Shown: one piece after another, positions 11,461 to 23,770 of the stretch
Layout: every line of letters begins with the position of its first letter
How positions within the stretch are numbered: the first letter of the stretch is position 1
Assembly: GCA_920105625.2 (NCBI GenBank)
Contig: OV050033.1
Span: 16,636,001-16,700,000 of the forward strand
Length of the DNA stretch: 64,000 bases
Reading direction: 5' to 3'
Source of the DNA: Clusia tigrina
Taxonomy: Eukaryota; Arthropoda; Insecta; Diptera; Clusiidae
Notes under the pieces: model-generated
Seen by the model: the letters and a program-made list of their open reading frames with translations, nothing else
Databases searched by the model: none
What the model was told of the DNA's origin: nothing
Translations under genes and position numbers: made by a program

Positions 11461-14400
11461 CATAAAATTACTTCAATTACAACCCAATGGAATTATTTGT
11501 GTTCTTTTTGTCCTTCGCTCGTTCGAAATTAGAAACCTGTAATTATGCATTTTTAATGCCAGCGGCTTTTCCGCATTACTCGAAAACTGCTGCAGGATGT
11601 GAAACTAAGTGCGTAAATGGTGCCGCAAGCTACGCAATACAAGAGCGGCCCTCATAAAAGGTTAAACGCATTAAGTCCACGGCTTTTTGTCCCTCACCCA
11701 GTCACTTGAGTGCAACCTTTGCGCTATCAAATTTCAGTCAGTGGGGCAGCAGCATCAGCAGGCAAAGCGTCACACAAAGGCCATTCACACAATTTGCAAA
11801 CGCATTTGTTTAATTTCCTACACGCACATACGCACATACGCACAAAAGAACATTTGAGAAACGACAGGATGCATTGTTAAAAATGTTGTGCTGAAGGCTG
11901 TGTGCCGAGCCAAATGTAATTTGAAAATTATTATACACCGGAGATGGACGAGTGGCAGAGCACACTTTTGTGAATATATTGAAGTGCGTAAGTCAAATGA
12001 AGTGCGCGACCTGAGAGGGTCGTTTCAGCACAGCAGTGCAATGAAATTTAAGTAAAATTACCAAAAGCGTAGAAGCAGCTAAAAACCCAAAACGGGAAAC
12101 GACTTTCCGTGGAGTAATTGTGATCATGACATAAATTAAGTTGATATTAAATCCAAGGCATTAACAATGCTGCCAAGCATACAACCCCTCAGGCGGCTTA
12201 TGTGTGTGGATGTGTGTAAGAAAACTACCACCCCTGTGCTGCTTGCAATGCAGCTTGATAAGCAATTTTGTGTCATATGCGAGCTCTCAGCTACGCAATT
12301 CGCAGCTTTATAATAAATGCTTTAATCTTAGCGCTGCTTTAAATTGCATTTAACTTTGTATTTTATTTTATTTGATTTTATTTCGCTTTTATGTTGACGT
12401 TTCTGCTGTTGTTGCTATTGTTGTTGTTATTGTGGTGCTGGTCCTGCCAAACGAATGTGCGTGTATATGCGCGACACAGGATAACGCAATTTTATTGTAC
12501 AAGTCAACGTTGCTTGTGTTAATAGCAGCTGTTTTTAACGTTAATGGCATTAATTTTGATGTTGGTGTCGAAAGGGTCCAGCTGATGCTCTGGTTGCTGC
12601 CCCTGCTGTCCGTGCTGCTGCTGCTACTGCTGCTGTATTCCCCTATTCTGTTGTGTTGTTGTTGCCTTTGTAATTTTATTAATTTTGGCTTTGCTCATTT
12701 ATGTAGCGGGCTGCTTCTGCTGCTGGCGCTGCTTGCTGCTGATGAAGAGTTTCATACTCGCTTAAAATAGGGGTCAAAAATTCAATTAACGCTTCAGCGC
12801 AGTACTTCTAAAAGTCATTCAAAGCAAATGAAAGTGTACTTCTGCCAAAGACGATATCAAGTTTAATCCTTTTCATTACATGTTCAAAATTTTAAGGACT
12901 TTGTGAAATTAATTTAAGCTTTGTTTAACGAGCCAACACGTTCGGCTGCTTTAAATCCATTGAAATGTGCTCTTCCAGAAAAAAGGATATACGGCAAGGG
13001 TCTCAATGCAAGCTGTCTCAGTGAAGTTTTTTGGCTTTTCCGTTAATTTCATGCTATTTTACAATCGAAATGATGAATATTCGCATTGATTTGGGAAACG
13101 TTTATCAATAAGTTAGTCATATTGGCATGTAATTATGCCTGTGGGAATGCATTTCACATGTCAACACTAGGAACGCCTAATAGAGTAATCGTTCCGAAAA
13201 ATTTCACTTATTTAATAATATATTAACAGAAATTGGCTCAGTTGCAAGGTGCCAATATCAGTCACTTCCAAAGAATGCCATTTCCAGCAACAAGCATATG
13301 AATGCTCATACATTGCCACCAATTAGGCGCACGCACAAGTGTTCAACGGCCACCCCCCATTGTCAGAGCACGGGCTGCATATATTGACAAGCAGCCGTAC
13401 AATTCATTAGACAACAAATGGATCGTTTACAGCAGCGGCAAATTGCAGCTGCTCGTAACAGGAGTCCTGTGTAATGCACAACAAATTGCAAGTGACGTGG
13501 TTATGAAAACGCAAACAGTACGCATCCCATTGGGCGGCTGATGGCAGTGTGGGCGAGCGTACACATGTGCAGACCACAATGCATGAAATTAACGCTTGCA
13601 TGCAAATTTCCTGCAAGCTTCCTGACAATAACAGCAACAACAACAACAACAACAATAGTGTTTATTATACTCAGATAAAGTCAAAATTTTACCCTCTATT
13701 GTACATGGAGGGAGGCATTTTAATGCCTAAACATGTGTTTCAACTTAAGTGAGTGGGTGTGTGATTTAGGGAACTCGATTGCGTCGGTAGTAAATTGTTT
13801 TTGTTATGCGCCCATAAGTAGGCAGCGAAATTCTGAAATCAAACTTTTTACGCTCATGAATTTTTTATGACTTCCTTTTTTGTGGTTTTGTGTGATTTTT
13901 TGTGATTTTGTGATTTTTTTCCTTCCGAAATTATAAAATTTTATTGGTGTTATTTTTTATGTCTGCTCGCCGGGCTTGTTGTGTGTGCCCACATTATTGT
14001 ATTTAGCGCTTAGCACCTGTTTCCTTTGTGTGTGCTGACTTCCTTTTTCCTTGTGTTAGAAATTCATAAGCCATCATCATCATCAACACATCATTTTTTT
14101 TTATTTTTTTTATATATTTCTTCGCTTGTTTTTTGTATGAATGATTTTTACTTTTATTACAACAAATTTACAAGTTTTTGTGTTTGTTAGAACTGCTGCT
14201 GTTGTTGTTACTGTTGTTGTTATTGTTGTTGTTGTTGTTGTTGCTGGTGTTGCTATTGCTGTGATTGTTGTTGTTGAGGGTATGTGCATCGCATCATTAA
14301 CATCAAGAGCGGGCATAACAACAGGTGTTGTTGGTGTTGTTGGTGTTGTTGTGTTTTTATGTGGCTTATTAAATGTTTGTACATCTTTTTTAGCTGCTTC

Positions 14401-14560
14401 GCCTTTTACACTAAATTGATTTTGATTTGTGTAATAAATTCTGCAACTTAAGTACATTTGTTTGAAGGTGCGTGAAGGCAGGAGGCTCTGGGAATCACAG
14501 GCTAACAATTTTATTAGAAAAGTTGGGAATGTATTTCTGAGCACGGCGGATTTAAGCTGT
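11460..14560. other. Type U block with triplet repeats
   Basis: Richer unique DNA with GTTGTTATTG and CTGCTG runs at about 12395-12440 and 12595-12640, (CAA)n at 13632-13656 and a long (TTG)n region at 14192-14352. Frames through these encode poly-Val/Leu or poly-Thr and are repeat artefacts. AT-rich words such as TTAATTA are frequent, but no specific enhancer can be claimed. Confidence 0.45.
14192..14352. repeat. Imperfect (TTG)n opa-type triplet array
   Basis: GTTGTT runs with GCTGTT and GGTGTT variants over about 160 bp. Translations in every open frame are low-complexity (Val-rich on plus, Thr-rich on minus), so the long frames here are not evidence of genes. Confidence 0.85.
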
Positions 14561-15840
14561 GGCGAGAATTTGGAAGCATTTTCTATTGATTTTCATACCT
14601 CGTTGGGTTTTTAAAGAAGTGCTTATATAAATATATAATCACCAGTCGTGGCTGTAGAATATTGTTTAAGGAGGGATTCGGAGATTTGTATATTGTTTGT
14701 TTTATGTGATATGTTTATCGAGTTATTCAGGGGCCACATTTTGATAACACTGGTGTGAAATATCTTCTGTGAATACTTCTTGTTTACATCATAACATTTG
14801 TTGGTTTTATTTTCAATAATAATGCCAGAAGTCCTTTAAGTCACTCAGTCAATAAGTCAGTAAAGTTTTCCTGCACACCAAACTAAATGATATTGCGAAA
14901 GTGAACTTATATCTTCATAGAAAATTTTCAAGAGTATCAAGGGAGGGAGGCTGAGGAGAGCGCCACCAACTCACATACCATGAAGGAGTTACTGAATTCC
15001 TTCTCTCTAAATTGCCTTTCACTAGCCGTGCCACTACATTCACTGGACCGCCATTCGGCATCCATTTGCACTGGAGTCTCAGAATTTGCTGAATTCGGAT
15101 AACTTCGTTCACATGATTAAAGAACACTAAAGTCAATTTTTAGGTACTCTGACAGGTTGCTTTCTAATTCTGATATATAAACTATCTCATGCCCAATCCA
15201 CACCAGCTAGTATGATACCACAGTCACGCTTCGGGAAGCTCACTACCGTAGACTTCTCTAGCATTGTGAGTTGGGGAATATTGTTGTATATAAAACACCA
15301 CTGCAGAGAAACCGAAATGGATCTAGTCTGCTGGGTATTCTTGTAAATCTAAATAAAGCCACCCTAGACCCCTGAAACCAACGACTCCTTGTAGTGAAGG
15401 GACTGCATCTGAAGTTGCCATCGAAAGTGAACTATTTATTTAGTTCTGGATGAAATTTGACATTGATATTCATGTCGATAAGTGGGTGTCTCCTCTATTT
15501 AACTGTTGTGAGGAGCAAATTTTAGGCGTAAATTTGCTCCTACATAATTATGTTTGCCATAACGCGCCCAAACCTGTATATTTAACATAGGGGCCAAGTG
15601 CTTAAACAACTAATCCTAAAATATACACGTGACAGAGCTTTAGAACATTGTTTAAGGATGGGAGTTAAACTCATGAAGCTGTTCCTTTTTTATACACAGC
15701 TTTAAACCCATCTGCGTGTTGACATTATGAAGCCGCAGGCGCCTGGTCAACTGCTCAGTCTCTTCTCCAAACTTTTTATTTGAAAGTACCAGAAGTATTT
15801 CTCCAGGTATAGCGGTAAGCAGGTGTATCCTGCCCTGAAT
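14560..15840. other. Type G block upstream of a retrotransposon relic
   Basis: AT-rich, with a GC-richer patch at about 14930-15130 that is open on the minus strand (73 codons) but matches nothing I recognise. A short near-repeat, TAGAA(T/C)ATTGTTTAAGGA, appears at about 14656 and 15641. A perfect 12-base hairpin sits at 15511-15541. This stretch may be decayed 5' retrotransposon sequence, which I cannot show. Confidence 0.35.
15511..15541. repeat. Short perfect inverted repeat
   Basis: AGGAGCAAATTT and its exact reverse complement are separated by seven bases. It is too short and T-poor to call a terminator. It may be part of a decayed element. Confidence 0.6.
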
Positions 15841-16690
15841 TACAAATCAGACAGCCATTCAGGCTCCCTGACTATTGCAGTATCTTTCAGGCGGAAGGAT
15901 TTGCTGTCGCAGAGCTCGCCTGCATATCAGAAACTAAGAACCCCACAATAAATTTATATATGCATAGCCAGGCTGTGATTGAAACAATAACCTCATGCTG
16001 AGTATCATCCAGAAATGTTCTTCATTGCAAGGCCGCAATGGATGGCCAAACGGAGACTGTGCATTAAGTGGGTGCCAGGGCACAAGAACATAGACGGCAA
16101 GGAGAACGCGGACGCTATTTGTAAAAAGCGGAATCCAACTACCGAATGAGCAAGTAAGCAATGTACTGATGCCACTACAAATGATTAATTACTATGTTGA
16201 AGATTACACGATGAGGAAAGTGGAAACAAGGTGGACTATATCCGCCTGGAAAATCACACGGCTCAGGTGCAAATCTTACGGTACGCTGCAAACTAATTTC
16301 ATACTGGTACTCCAGAAAAAGGATTGCAGAATGATTTTAAGAATGACTGACAGGCCACTGACTAATGGCGGTACAAGCTAAAAGGTTGGGATTACGAACA
16401 ACAACGATTGTAGGAATTTTGGGGAGAAGGAAAACTTCGGAGTATCTATGCTTCGCAATCTCATTATGGTGCCTGACACCTGGGAGCCACCTGGTTCGAA
16501 GAACTGGACGAGGTCTCAGCAATAGAGATGGTCTCGCTGTTAAAGCTCGCTAAGGGTGTCTCTCTTTTTGTAGCTCCATATTACAACTGTTAAATGGATA
16601 ACCATCTGGCTTCACAACGTACCTTGCAGGTCTATGTGTGGCCTATGTGTGGTGATAGTTGACATAGGACCTTCTCAGTAATCTTCTATT
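15840..16690 (+). mobile_element. Non-LTR retrotransposon relic, RNase H plus C-terminal tail
   Basis: This is the decayed 3' part of an ORF2. From 15846 one frame reads LPDYCSIFQAE and MHSQAVIETI, the first half of an RNase HI domain of the kind found in I-, LOA- and R1-like non-LTR elements. It ends in a stop near 16000. A second frame (from 16063) reads WVPGHKNIDGKENAD, the C-terminal RNase H signature. The C-terminal extension follows: LTGH then LMAVQAKRLGL in one frame (about 16347) and, after another shift, WFEELDEV and KGVSLFVAPYY (16480-16600). Several frameshifts and stops show it is dead. No reverse transcriptase was recognised upstream, as expected for 5' truncation or deep decay. 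The clade is unresolved. Confidence 0.88.
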
Positions 16691-16945
16691 CTTCGTAATC
16701 TCAAAAGCGCGCCTGACACCTGGGAGCCACCTGGTTTGAGGAACTGGACGAGGTCCCAGCAATAGAGATGGTCTCGCTCCTAAAGCACGCTAAGGGTGTC
16801 TCCCTTTTTGTAGCTCCATATTATGACCTGTTAAATGGATATCCATCTGGCTTCGCAACGTAAGTTGCGGAACCAAGTGTGGCCTTCACGGCCAACCAGT
16901 GTAACCTAAACTAACTTAGCGGTGATTCATAATTTGTGATATTTG
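16691..16945 (+). mobile_element. Tandem duplicate of the non-LTR 3' end
   Basis: A second copy of 16451-16690 lies immediately downstream at a period of 240 bp, starting at CTTCGTAATCTC (CTTCGCAATCTC in the first). It repeats the WFEELDEV and KGVSLFVAPYY coding end, then a fuller 3' UTR with GGATATCCATCTGGC, GTGTGGCCTTCACGGCC and a tail of degenerate TAACCTAA units at about 16902-16918. The flank GTGAT..TTGACATAG is also shared, so the duplication includes sequence beyond the element's 3' end. Confidence 0.85.
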
Positions 16946-17089
16946 ACATAGAAACTTCTCAATACTCCCTCTATAATGTTAAGCAGTATCACTATCATCC
17001 TTTGGAAGGACATTTTTACCTCCCACATAATTGCACCTCTGCTTTGAAGAAGGTGCAATTTGCAGCATCCTTTTCTCGTTGTATCGTTC

Positions 17090-18060
17090 CAATTGATTTT
17101 AATTGCAGCCAAGAAATGTCATCCCAAATGAGTGCAACATTTACCGCATACACGCACACACAGATATATACCAATAAATCCCGTCCACAACTACACAAAC
17201 AGCAAATCACGAATGTAAGCGGAGTTGTTAGCAATGGTAAATAGTAGTAAAAATGTTGTACTTTATCACCGCTCGTCATATGGTGTTCTTGCTGCTGCTG
17301 CTACTATTGCTGTTGGTGTTGATTTTCTCATTGTCGCTGTTGCTGCTGTTGTTGCTGTTGTTGCTGTTGTTGCTGTTGTTGCTGTTGTTGCTGTTGTTGC
17401 TGTTGTTTACCATATTATGGTTGTATGTGTGCTGACAGTCAGTTAGTCTGCCTTGGCTGATGTTTGTTTACCTTTACAAATGTGTCCTTGTTAGCTTGTT
17501 GCTTATTTGCGTCACAATAAGTCTAATTGGTATTTGTGTGTGTGTGGTTCTGCACTTGTGGAGGTGGGCGTGTATTTTAGAACATTTAAATGGTTGTGTG
17601 TCTGTGTGTGTTCGTGTGTGCCGCAAATAAACTTTAATTGTGCTGAAGCCACACATGCAGCAAACACATCGTCGCCGTTGTTACTGCTCTTGCTTCACTT
17701 TAGTTAATGTGTTCTGCTGTCCTCTGGCTACAGAATAAGTACACACGCTCATGCTCACATACACTCTCAAACACACACACATACACATTCATATGCAGTG
17801 GTGCACATAAATATATTCGTATGTGACGACCCATTGGGGCCTATCACACCTACCGTCTGTTCCCTGTTGATATTTATTTCCTTATACGATTGTGTATATG
17901 TGTCGGATGTGTGCTGTATGTATGTGTAGCTTTGTGAGTGTGCACCAGTGTCGTTGTGTCTGTCAGCTGACATTGACAGCTGAACTGCAAACGAGATTTC
18001 CGTTTTCCAACACTCTATTATCATAACGGAAACGGATGTGATGCCACGTCAAAATGGTGT
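17090..18060. other. Type U block with triplet and GT repeats
   Basis: Unique DNA with CACACA at 17153-17162, a GCTGTT array at 17286-17407, GTGTGTG-rich stretches at 17535-17625 and CACACACA at 17770-17788. The overlapping frames here are repeat-driven. No gene was found. Confidence 0.45.
17286..17407. repeat. (GCTGTT)n hexanucleotide array
   Basis: Alternating GCTGTT units, perfect from about 17347 to 17405, preceded by degenerate CTGCTG and GTTGGTGTT. It reads as poly-Leu or poly-Val depending on frame, so the open frames are artefactual. Confidence 0.88.
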
Positions 18061-18830
18061 CATAAATTGTAAGTCCTCTATAATTCTTCCATGTGGTAAG
18101 TGAAAGGATAATACCGCAATAGTTTGGCTATGGTTTTCAAGAAATTTCAACATATCCTTTTGGAAAAAATTTATATATTTTATTCACAATTTAACCGCAA
18201 AGTGAAGAAAGAAATTTGTGAGTGTATTCGATAGGAAGATAATCTCTGTTTTGGGGATTTGCAACAGATTCTTCTTGAATGGAAAGGAAAGAAGAAGGAA
18301 ACACCTATTCTTAAGGGAAGAAGAAAGAAACACTTATTTGAATTATATGCGGAAGATGAGGCGGCTAATTTTGTGTCTAAAAATTTTGTAGCTTTGAAAA
18401 GTTGACTTTGAAAGAGGTGATTAATGCCTGGTACAGACTGCCCTGGAACAGACCCAGTACAGCGTGACCGGTGTGTATTTTTGTTTGCAAATAACAGACA
18501 ACATTTATCTATTATAATAGATGATTATCTGTAATTATCCGAATTGAGAATTGGGTCCTTGATATTAAGCAAGGTACATTTTATTATTGCATGATCCACT
18601 GATGGAAAATTTTCCTGACTCTTTCGATTGTTGTTAACTACAAGTCAGTCATATAAAAATAGGTAAAACCTTCTCTTGTCATACGCTCTTTTTTGTCGGC
18701 TAACGAAACTAAAAATTAAATAGCCATCGAACTCTTTTCGGAATATCTTCATATGTTTGATTCTAAAGGGACTATCTCGATTATAAGAATAACTTATACT
18801 TCAATTGTTGTTCACTGTTGTTGGTGTTTG
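18060..18830. other. Type G block, AT-rich, nothing recognised
   Basis: AT-rich spacer before the GAGAG array. There is local near-duplication of GGAA(A/G)GAAGAA and CACCTATT/CACTTATT words at about 18275-18340. No element was identified. Confidence 0.4.
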
Positions 18831-18854
18831 GTGTTCGGTGTTCGCGCTGGTCTC

Positions 18855-19240
18855 CACGAGAGTCGGTGGAAACCATATAATTCTGGCCAGGTCTAGTGTG
18901 TTTAGGCCTCAGAGAGAAACGGTGGAAACCATAAACTCCTCATTCTGTCTAAAGTCTGTGTAAGTCCCAAAGAGAGAGAGGGAGAGTCGGTGAAAACCAT
19001 AAACTCGTGGTTGTATCTAAAGTCTGTGTAGATCCCAGAGAGAGAGAGAGTCGGTGAAAACCATAAACTCGTGGTTGTATCTAAAATCTGTGTAGATCCC
19101 AGAGAGAGAGAGAGAGAGAGAGTCGGTGAAAACCATAAACTTGTGGTTGTATCTAAAGTCTTTGTAGATCCCAGAGAGAGAGAGAGAGAGACTCGGTGAA
19201 AATCATAAACTCGTGGTTGTATCTAAAGTCTGTGTAGATC

Positions 19241-19277
<37 letters not shown>

Positions 19278-19365
19278 GGAAACCATAAACTCCTGGTTCT
19301 GTCTAAAGTCTGTGTTGGTCCCAGAGAGAGTCGGTGAAAAACATATCCTGGCTCTGTTTAATATG
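18855..19365. repeat. Tandem array of ~58-80-bp units containing (GA)n
   Basis: Eight units are anchored by CGGTG(A/G)AAA at about 18862, 18920, 18987, 19051, 19123, 19193, 19273 and 19331. The core is TCGGTGAAAACCATAAACTC then GTGGTTGTATCTAAAGTCTG then TGTAGATCCCAGAGAGAG. Unit length varies mainly with the number of GA steps (from about two to thirteen), so a microsatellite is evolving inside a minisatellite. GAGAG is the recognition core of the fly GAGA factor, but binding here is not shown. Confidence 0.92.
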
Positions 19366-20120
19366 TATTCTTCTTCCCCACAATACAGTTCACCCTCAAA
19401 ACTCCTAAAGTAAAACTAAATAAACACATTTAAAGTTGCGTTCACACTCTCCCCTCCGCTCTTGAAAGTGGAGTTTATTGTGTATACACTCCAGCGAGTG
19501 CGCCAGTCGACGTATTTATTTAGGATTGACTGTAGAGCTTCACTTCCACAGGATAAGGCCTTCTGTTCGAATTCTTAGAGCAATATTTTTAAAGGACACA
19601 AACACACAAACTCAAACCAACACTGTCGCCAGAGCATTTCACCTGCTATGCGACAATTCATAAATCAATGCGCCTTTGATTTATGATGCAAGCGTGTATG
19701 CGTAGACCCCGCTCTGCTGCACATAAATTCCATTCTGTTTAAAGAGGCGTAGAGTAAATAAATAAATTTTCCATTACTTATGAAATTAATTACAAAATAA
19801 ATTATTTCGCCCACTCCTCCCACTACTCCACTCCGTCTGGGAAAGTGAACTATTTGAATGCATTGAACCGCACTTTTCACTGCAAGTGCTGCACTTCATT
19901 GTGGTAAACTGTGTACGATTAAGCCCAGGCTAGAGTGCAGGTCAGGTGCTTTTTTGTACGGCGATGTGCGGTCGGGATGCGTGTTAAGCACGCAGCAACA
20001 CTTTGAACGTTTTGCAGGAACTCAACACGCTCGAGCTGGGACGGGAAAAGCCAGCTGAAAAAAGTATGTGAGATTACCAACACTACAGAACACTAAACTA
20101 CACGTATGCATAACTTAAAG

Positions 20121-20142
20121 TAGCAGCAACAGCAACAGTGAG

Positions 20143-20189
<47 letters not shown>

Positions 20190-20190
20190 T
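20121..20190. repeat. (CAGCAA)n opa-type array
   Basis: CAGCAACAG units over 70 bp with one AGTGAG interruption. On the minus strand one frame gives a poly-Cys run, so the 82-codon frame across it is not a gene. Confidence 0.88.
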
Positions 20191-21730
20191 CACCGAAAAG
20201 GACATGCCACTTATGCGTACGTGTACATAAATCCGGGAGCGGAGCCGTCCCCAAGGCTCGCTTGTTTACGGCCGTGTTAAGTGCACGAAGAGGGACACTT
20301 GACAGTGATTGAGTGTTGACACTAAATAAATCTTCGCTCAAGGGAGGGGTACTGCGAGGGGGAGGGGCAGCACCAGCGGACCAGGTGGCACTTAATTAAA
20401 GTTGTATGTGAACCGTCAAGGATAATAGTGGCAAAGCTTAAAACATTAACCAATACTCGTATGCAATATTTGCTTCAAAATGCAGTTGCGCTGGCTTCAA
20501 AAACTGAATCTACATAAATGCCGACTCTAAAAGCGAACGAGTCCTTTCTGGCTTACTGACTTCTACAACCGTACACGTGTAAGCAATCAAATTATATTAT
20601 AAGACAGTGAACACACACATTTAAGACGAAATAAATTGGATTAGAGCACCGCACAAATCCAATTGTTTTCTGTGGTCGAAATAATTATGCAAAGCTAAAC
20701 GAAGGATGACACAACAAACAAAGGCAATGTCGTCCTGGCGTTGCTGCGTGCCTGCAATTTGGTTTGCTTACCCAAATACATATATTTAAAAGTCAAATTG
20801 GGCCTTCATACTCCGCACTCGCGCACACGCACGCACGCATGCACACACTGCCTGACTTCCTCACCCACTCACTCACTCACTAACTCACACTCACTTCCTC
20901 ACAACACGAAGGTGTATACAAATCAAACACTAATTGGATTTTTAAGCTTAAACTGTCAATATGTAGGCAAATATGCACGTTCGCATGTGTGTGTGTGTTT
21001 GCGGATGTGTGTGAGCACGTGTCACTGCGTACACAAAAGTGGAATAGGCAAGCACAGATTTGCGACGCAACAATAGCAACAACACCAACAACACTGACAG
21101 CAACAGCGGCTACAATAGCAGCAGCATCACCAGCCAAGAAAGCGGAAAGAAAGAAAAAAATCATGAATGAAAATGAAAATGTGGGTTTCTGATTTGAGGC
21201 ACATAATCTCATCGGTACACAGATGTCCTAACCTGCACATTTGCTACTTGCTGCTTGCGACAGTAACTACCTAAAACCGCAAATGAGCTTTCGTCCTTTT
21301 AGTGTCTGTGCGCTGCTGTGCGCTTCTGGATGCGTCGTGAGTTGGGAGCGCTGGCACACATCAGCAACTCAACAGAAATTGCTTCCTAATTTGATTCTAC
21401 TTAAATCTCGTTTTGGTCGTCATTTTAGCTAAATTGTGACAACAACGACAATGGCAACAACAACCACAACAACGGCAATGCCAACTTCAGCAACAATGGC
21501 AACATAACAACAACACGAATTGTTCCGTGCTCACCTACCACGCCTGGGTATGTGTGCAGTATCTGTTTTATGCTGCCGATATCCTCGACGCCAAATGTCT
21601 CTTATCACGCTGCCTGGCACCACATGTCAACTTAACTTGCCTAAGAGTAGCTGTGCGGCTGTGTGTGAATGCATGCGTGTGTCATCACGTAATAGTTTCG
21701 TCTGTCAATGTACGTCCTTGTGAGTGGGTC

Positions 21731-21750
21731 TGTGTGTGTGTGTGTGTGTG
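21731..21750. repeat. (GT)n microsatellite
   Basis: Ten uninterrupted GT steps. Confidence 0.9.
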
Positions 21751-22449
21751 GATTTGTGACCCACAGCCGTCACACACAAATACTTAAAGAACAATTTGCA
21801 AATAGCAGCGCGCACTTACGCACACACCCACTACTCGCACACGTAGACACATTTTAAAAGCCATCTGCAACTCTCGCAATCAGCTTTTCACCAACAAACG
21901 GAACGGCAACCGTTTGCCCCGCTGATTTAAGCGAAACCCCCCAACAATTTTGACATACGCTTCCATTGCTGACGGGTCCTGTGCCTAATGTCTCTGTGTA
22001 TGGGGGGCCGTGCGTAGATGCGTGAGCGTGCGTTTGCGTTTGTGGCTATTGCTGGTGCTGATGTTGTGCCGATGCCGTGTGCGGTTTCAGCAGCACACGT
22101 TTCCGTTGGGTTTGAAATCTGTTTCTTTGACACACGCCGTCACACAAAAGGCTGCGTCAAGGTAAAAGCAACACGTACACTGGCACATGAGGCGCCCTAC
22201 TCCTGCTACTGTCACTCCTTCTGCTACTGTCTCTGCTCCTACTGCTGCTCCTAGATTGGACTATCGGTCTGTCTATTCACAGTGTGAGCGCATGGCCAAA
22301 AGGAAAAGGACTTTTACAGATTTTCAGGTCACACATTTCGGTTCTTATACGCTTTTGTTGTTCTCCCATTGCAGTCAGTTTGGGTCCTCAGCGGCAAATT
22401 GGTATCAAGTCGGCAGGCGGGCGGAAGTAGATGGTAAATATTGGAGTTT

Positions 22450-23770
22450 GGGTTTTCGAAGTTAATCGAGTACGCTAGAAAATAAGGAGACAAGAAGTAG
22501 GAAATAAGATCCTGGTTCTAAGGAACTGTCTAAATTAAGGCGAAATTAATTGAATACGAAGGGAGGCGGACCCTCCGTCCACTGACAATTAAATTAGCGC
22601 AAAAAAGGACAAAAAAAATCTTTGAAGTCTGCAAGGGATTTTTCAGATTACTTTGGTGGGTTTTGATTGAAAAACAAATTCAATGAGATTAAATTGAGGC
22701 CGGAGTATTCTGCAGATGTGTCCATTTGGTAGAGGAAAACGCTGTTTAGAGTTGTGGTGGTTTTTTCCATACCCCAAATTGTGGTTAATGGGGAAAATTT
22801 CTACATCAATCCACTTTTTTCCAGCGCTCTTAACTTCCTTATTGGATTTAGAGACAAGGATGCTTTGTAAACAAATTGATGAATTATAATCCTGACGCTA
22901 TAGTGTCAGTGGTCCCAGTAAAAACTTCCATCAGGTGCTCTTCTTGACTGTCAAATATGTGGGGATTCAAGGACTTCACATATAGCTTTTCTCTCAGAGC
23001 TAATCACACTGGTGTTCTCTACTAGATTATCGGCAGTGACTATTGCAATGGAAATTTCAATAGTCCTTGGTCTCGGTTTACTGTTAGGAATTCATAGCTG
23101 TGAATTGCCTCCAAAAATTTACTTTTGAAATTCTCAGAAATATAGGTTTATCCTTAGTTGTGAACTGTCGTAGCACCCTCCTTTCGGAAATCTTTGCAAT
23201 ATTAAAATGCTGATTCGATTGAAACATCCACAGTCTGATTAAGCCAGTTCATGGACTCTCAATCTTCGATCCTTCTTACCGTACCGTTGATTTAGCATAT
23301 CATTTCTGCTGTTGGCGCCTGAGTAGGGCGCTTTGGACATTCAGTCAGTCTCAATAGAACTTGTAGGACCATTATCAGAGCCTTATAAGAAAATATGAAT
23401 AATAGTTTCTGCTAGATCAGAGTCCTCACAATCTTTTACAACTTTCGTTTTGTTTCCGGAATATTTTTTCCTTAAAAATACCTCATAGTTCCGTAATATA
23501 ATCATCTAGAGACTTCTTCTGCTCCAATTACATTCTGGCACTTACAACATTGTTCGTCGATTCCAAAGAATATTCTTCTTTAGTTTATTCCAAATGATGA
23601 CCTTTTTTAATTTATTGCAAAGGATGTCCTTCTTTGCTTCAACCTGTATTATGTCTTAAGCTTTGTTGAATGTCGAAGTTCTTCCTATGTAATGGCATTG
23701 ATATCATTTGGCTACCACTGTTCGTTGATCCAGAGTAACAAGTCCACCGCTTGACCCATTATTATCATTC
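22450..23770. other. Type G block, AT-rich, flanking a retrotransposon relic
   Basis: AT-rich text with no domain recognised. The segment 23580-23770 lies downstream (minus strand) of the RNase H relic and may be its decayed 3' UTR or flank. AAGGAY/RTCCTT words are frequent (22608, 22857, 22969, 23070, 23151, 23267, 23618, 23624). Confidence 0.4.

Larger units (their letters stand above)
19430..22450. other. Type U block, 3 kb, with CAG/CAA and GT repeats
   Basis: Unique DNA with (CAG/CAA)n at 20121-20190, CACT(CACT)n at about 20866-20900, GTGTGTG runs at 20987-21016, CAACAA-rich text at 21070-21130 and 21437-21510, and (GT)n at 21731-21750. Many overlapping frames occur on both strands (for example 20741-21076 and 20880-21212), all repeat-influenced and without domains. 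Confidence 0.45.

Noticed and set aside
16902..16918. Telomere-like TAACC repeats
   Set aside because: They are the short degenerate 3' tail of a non-LTR retrotransposon, also seen in the 34.1-kb copy.
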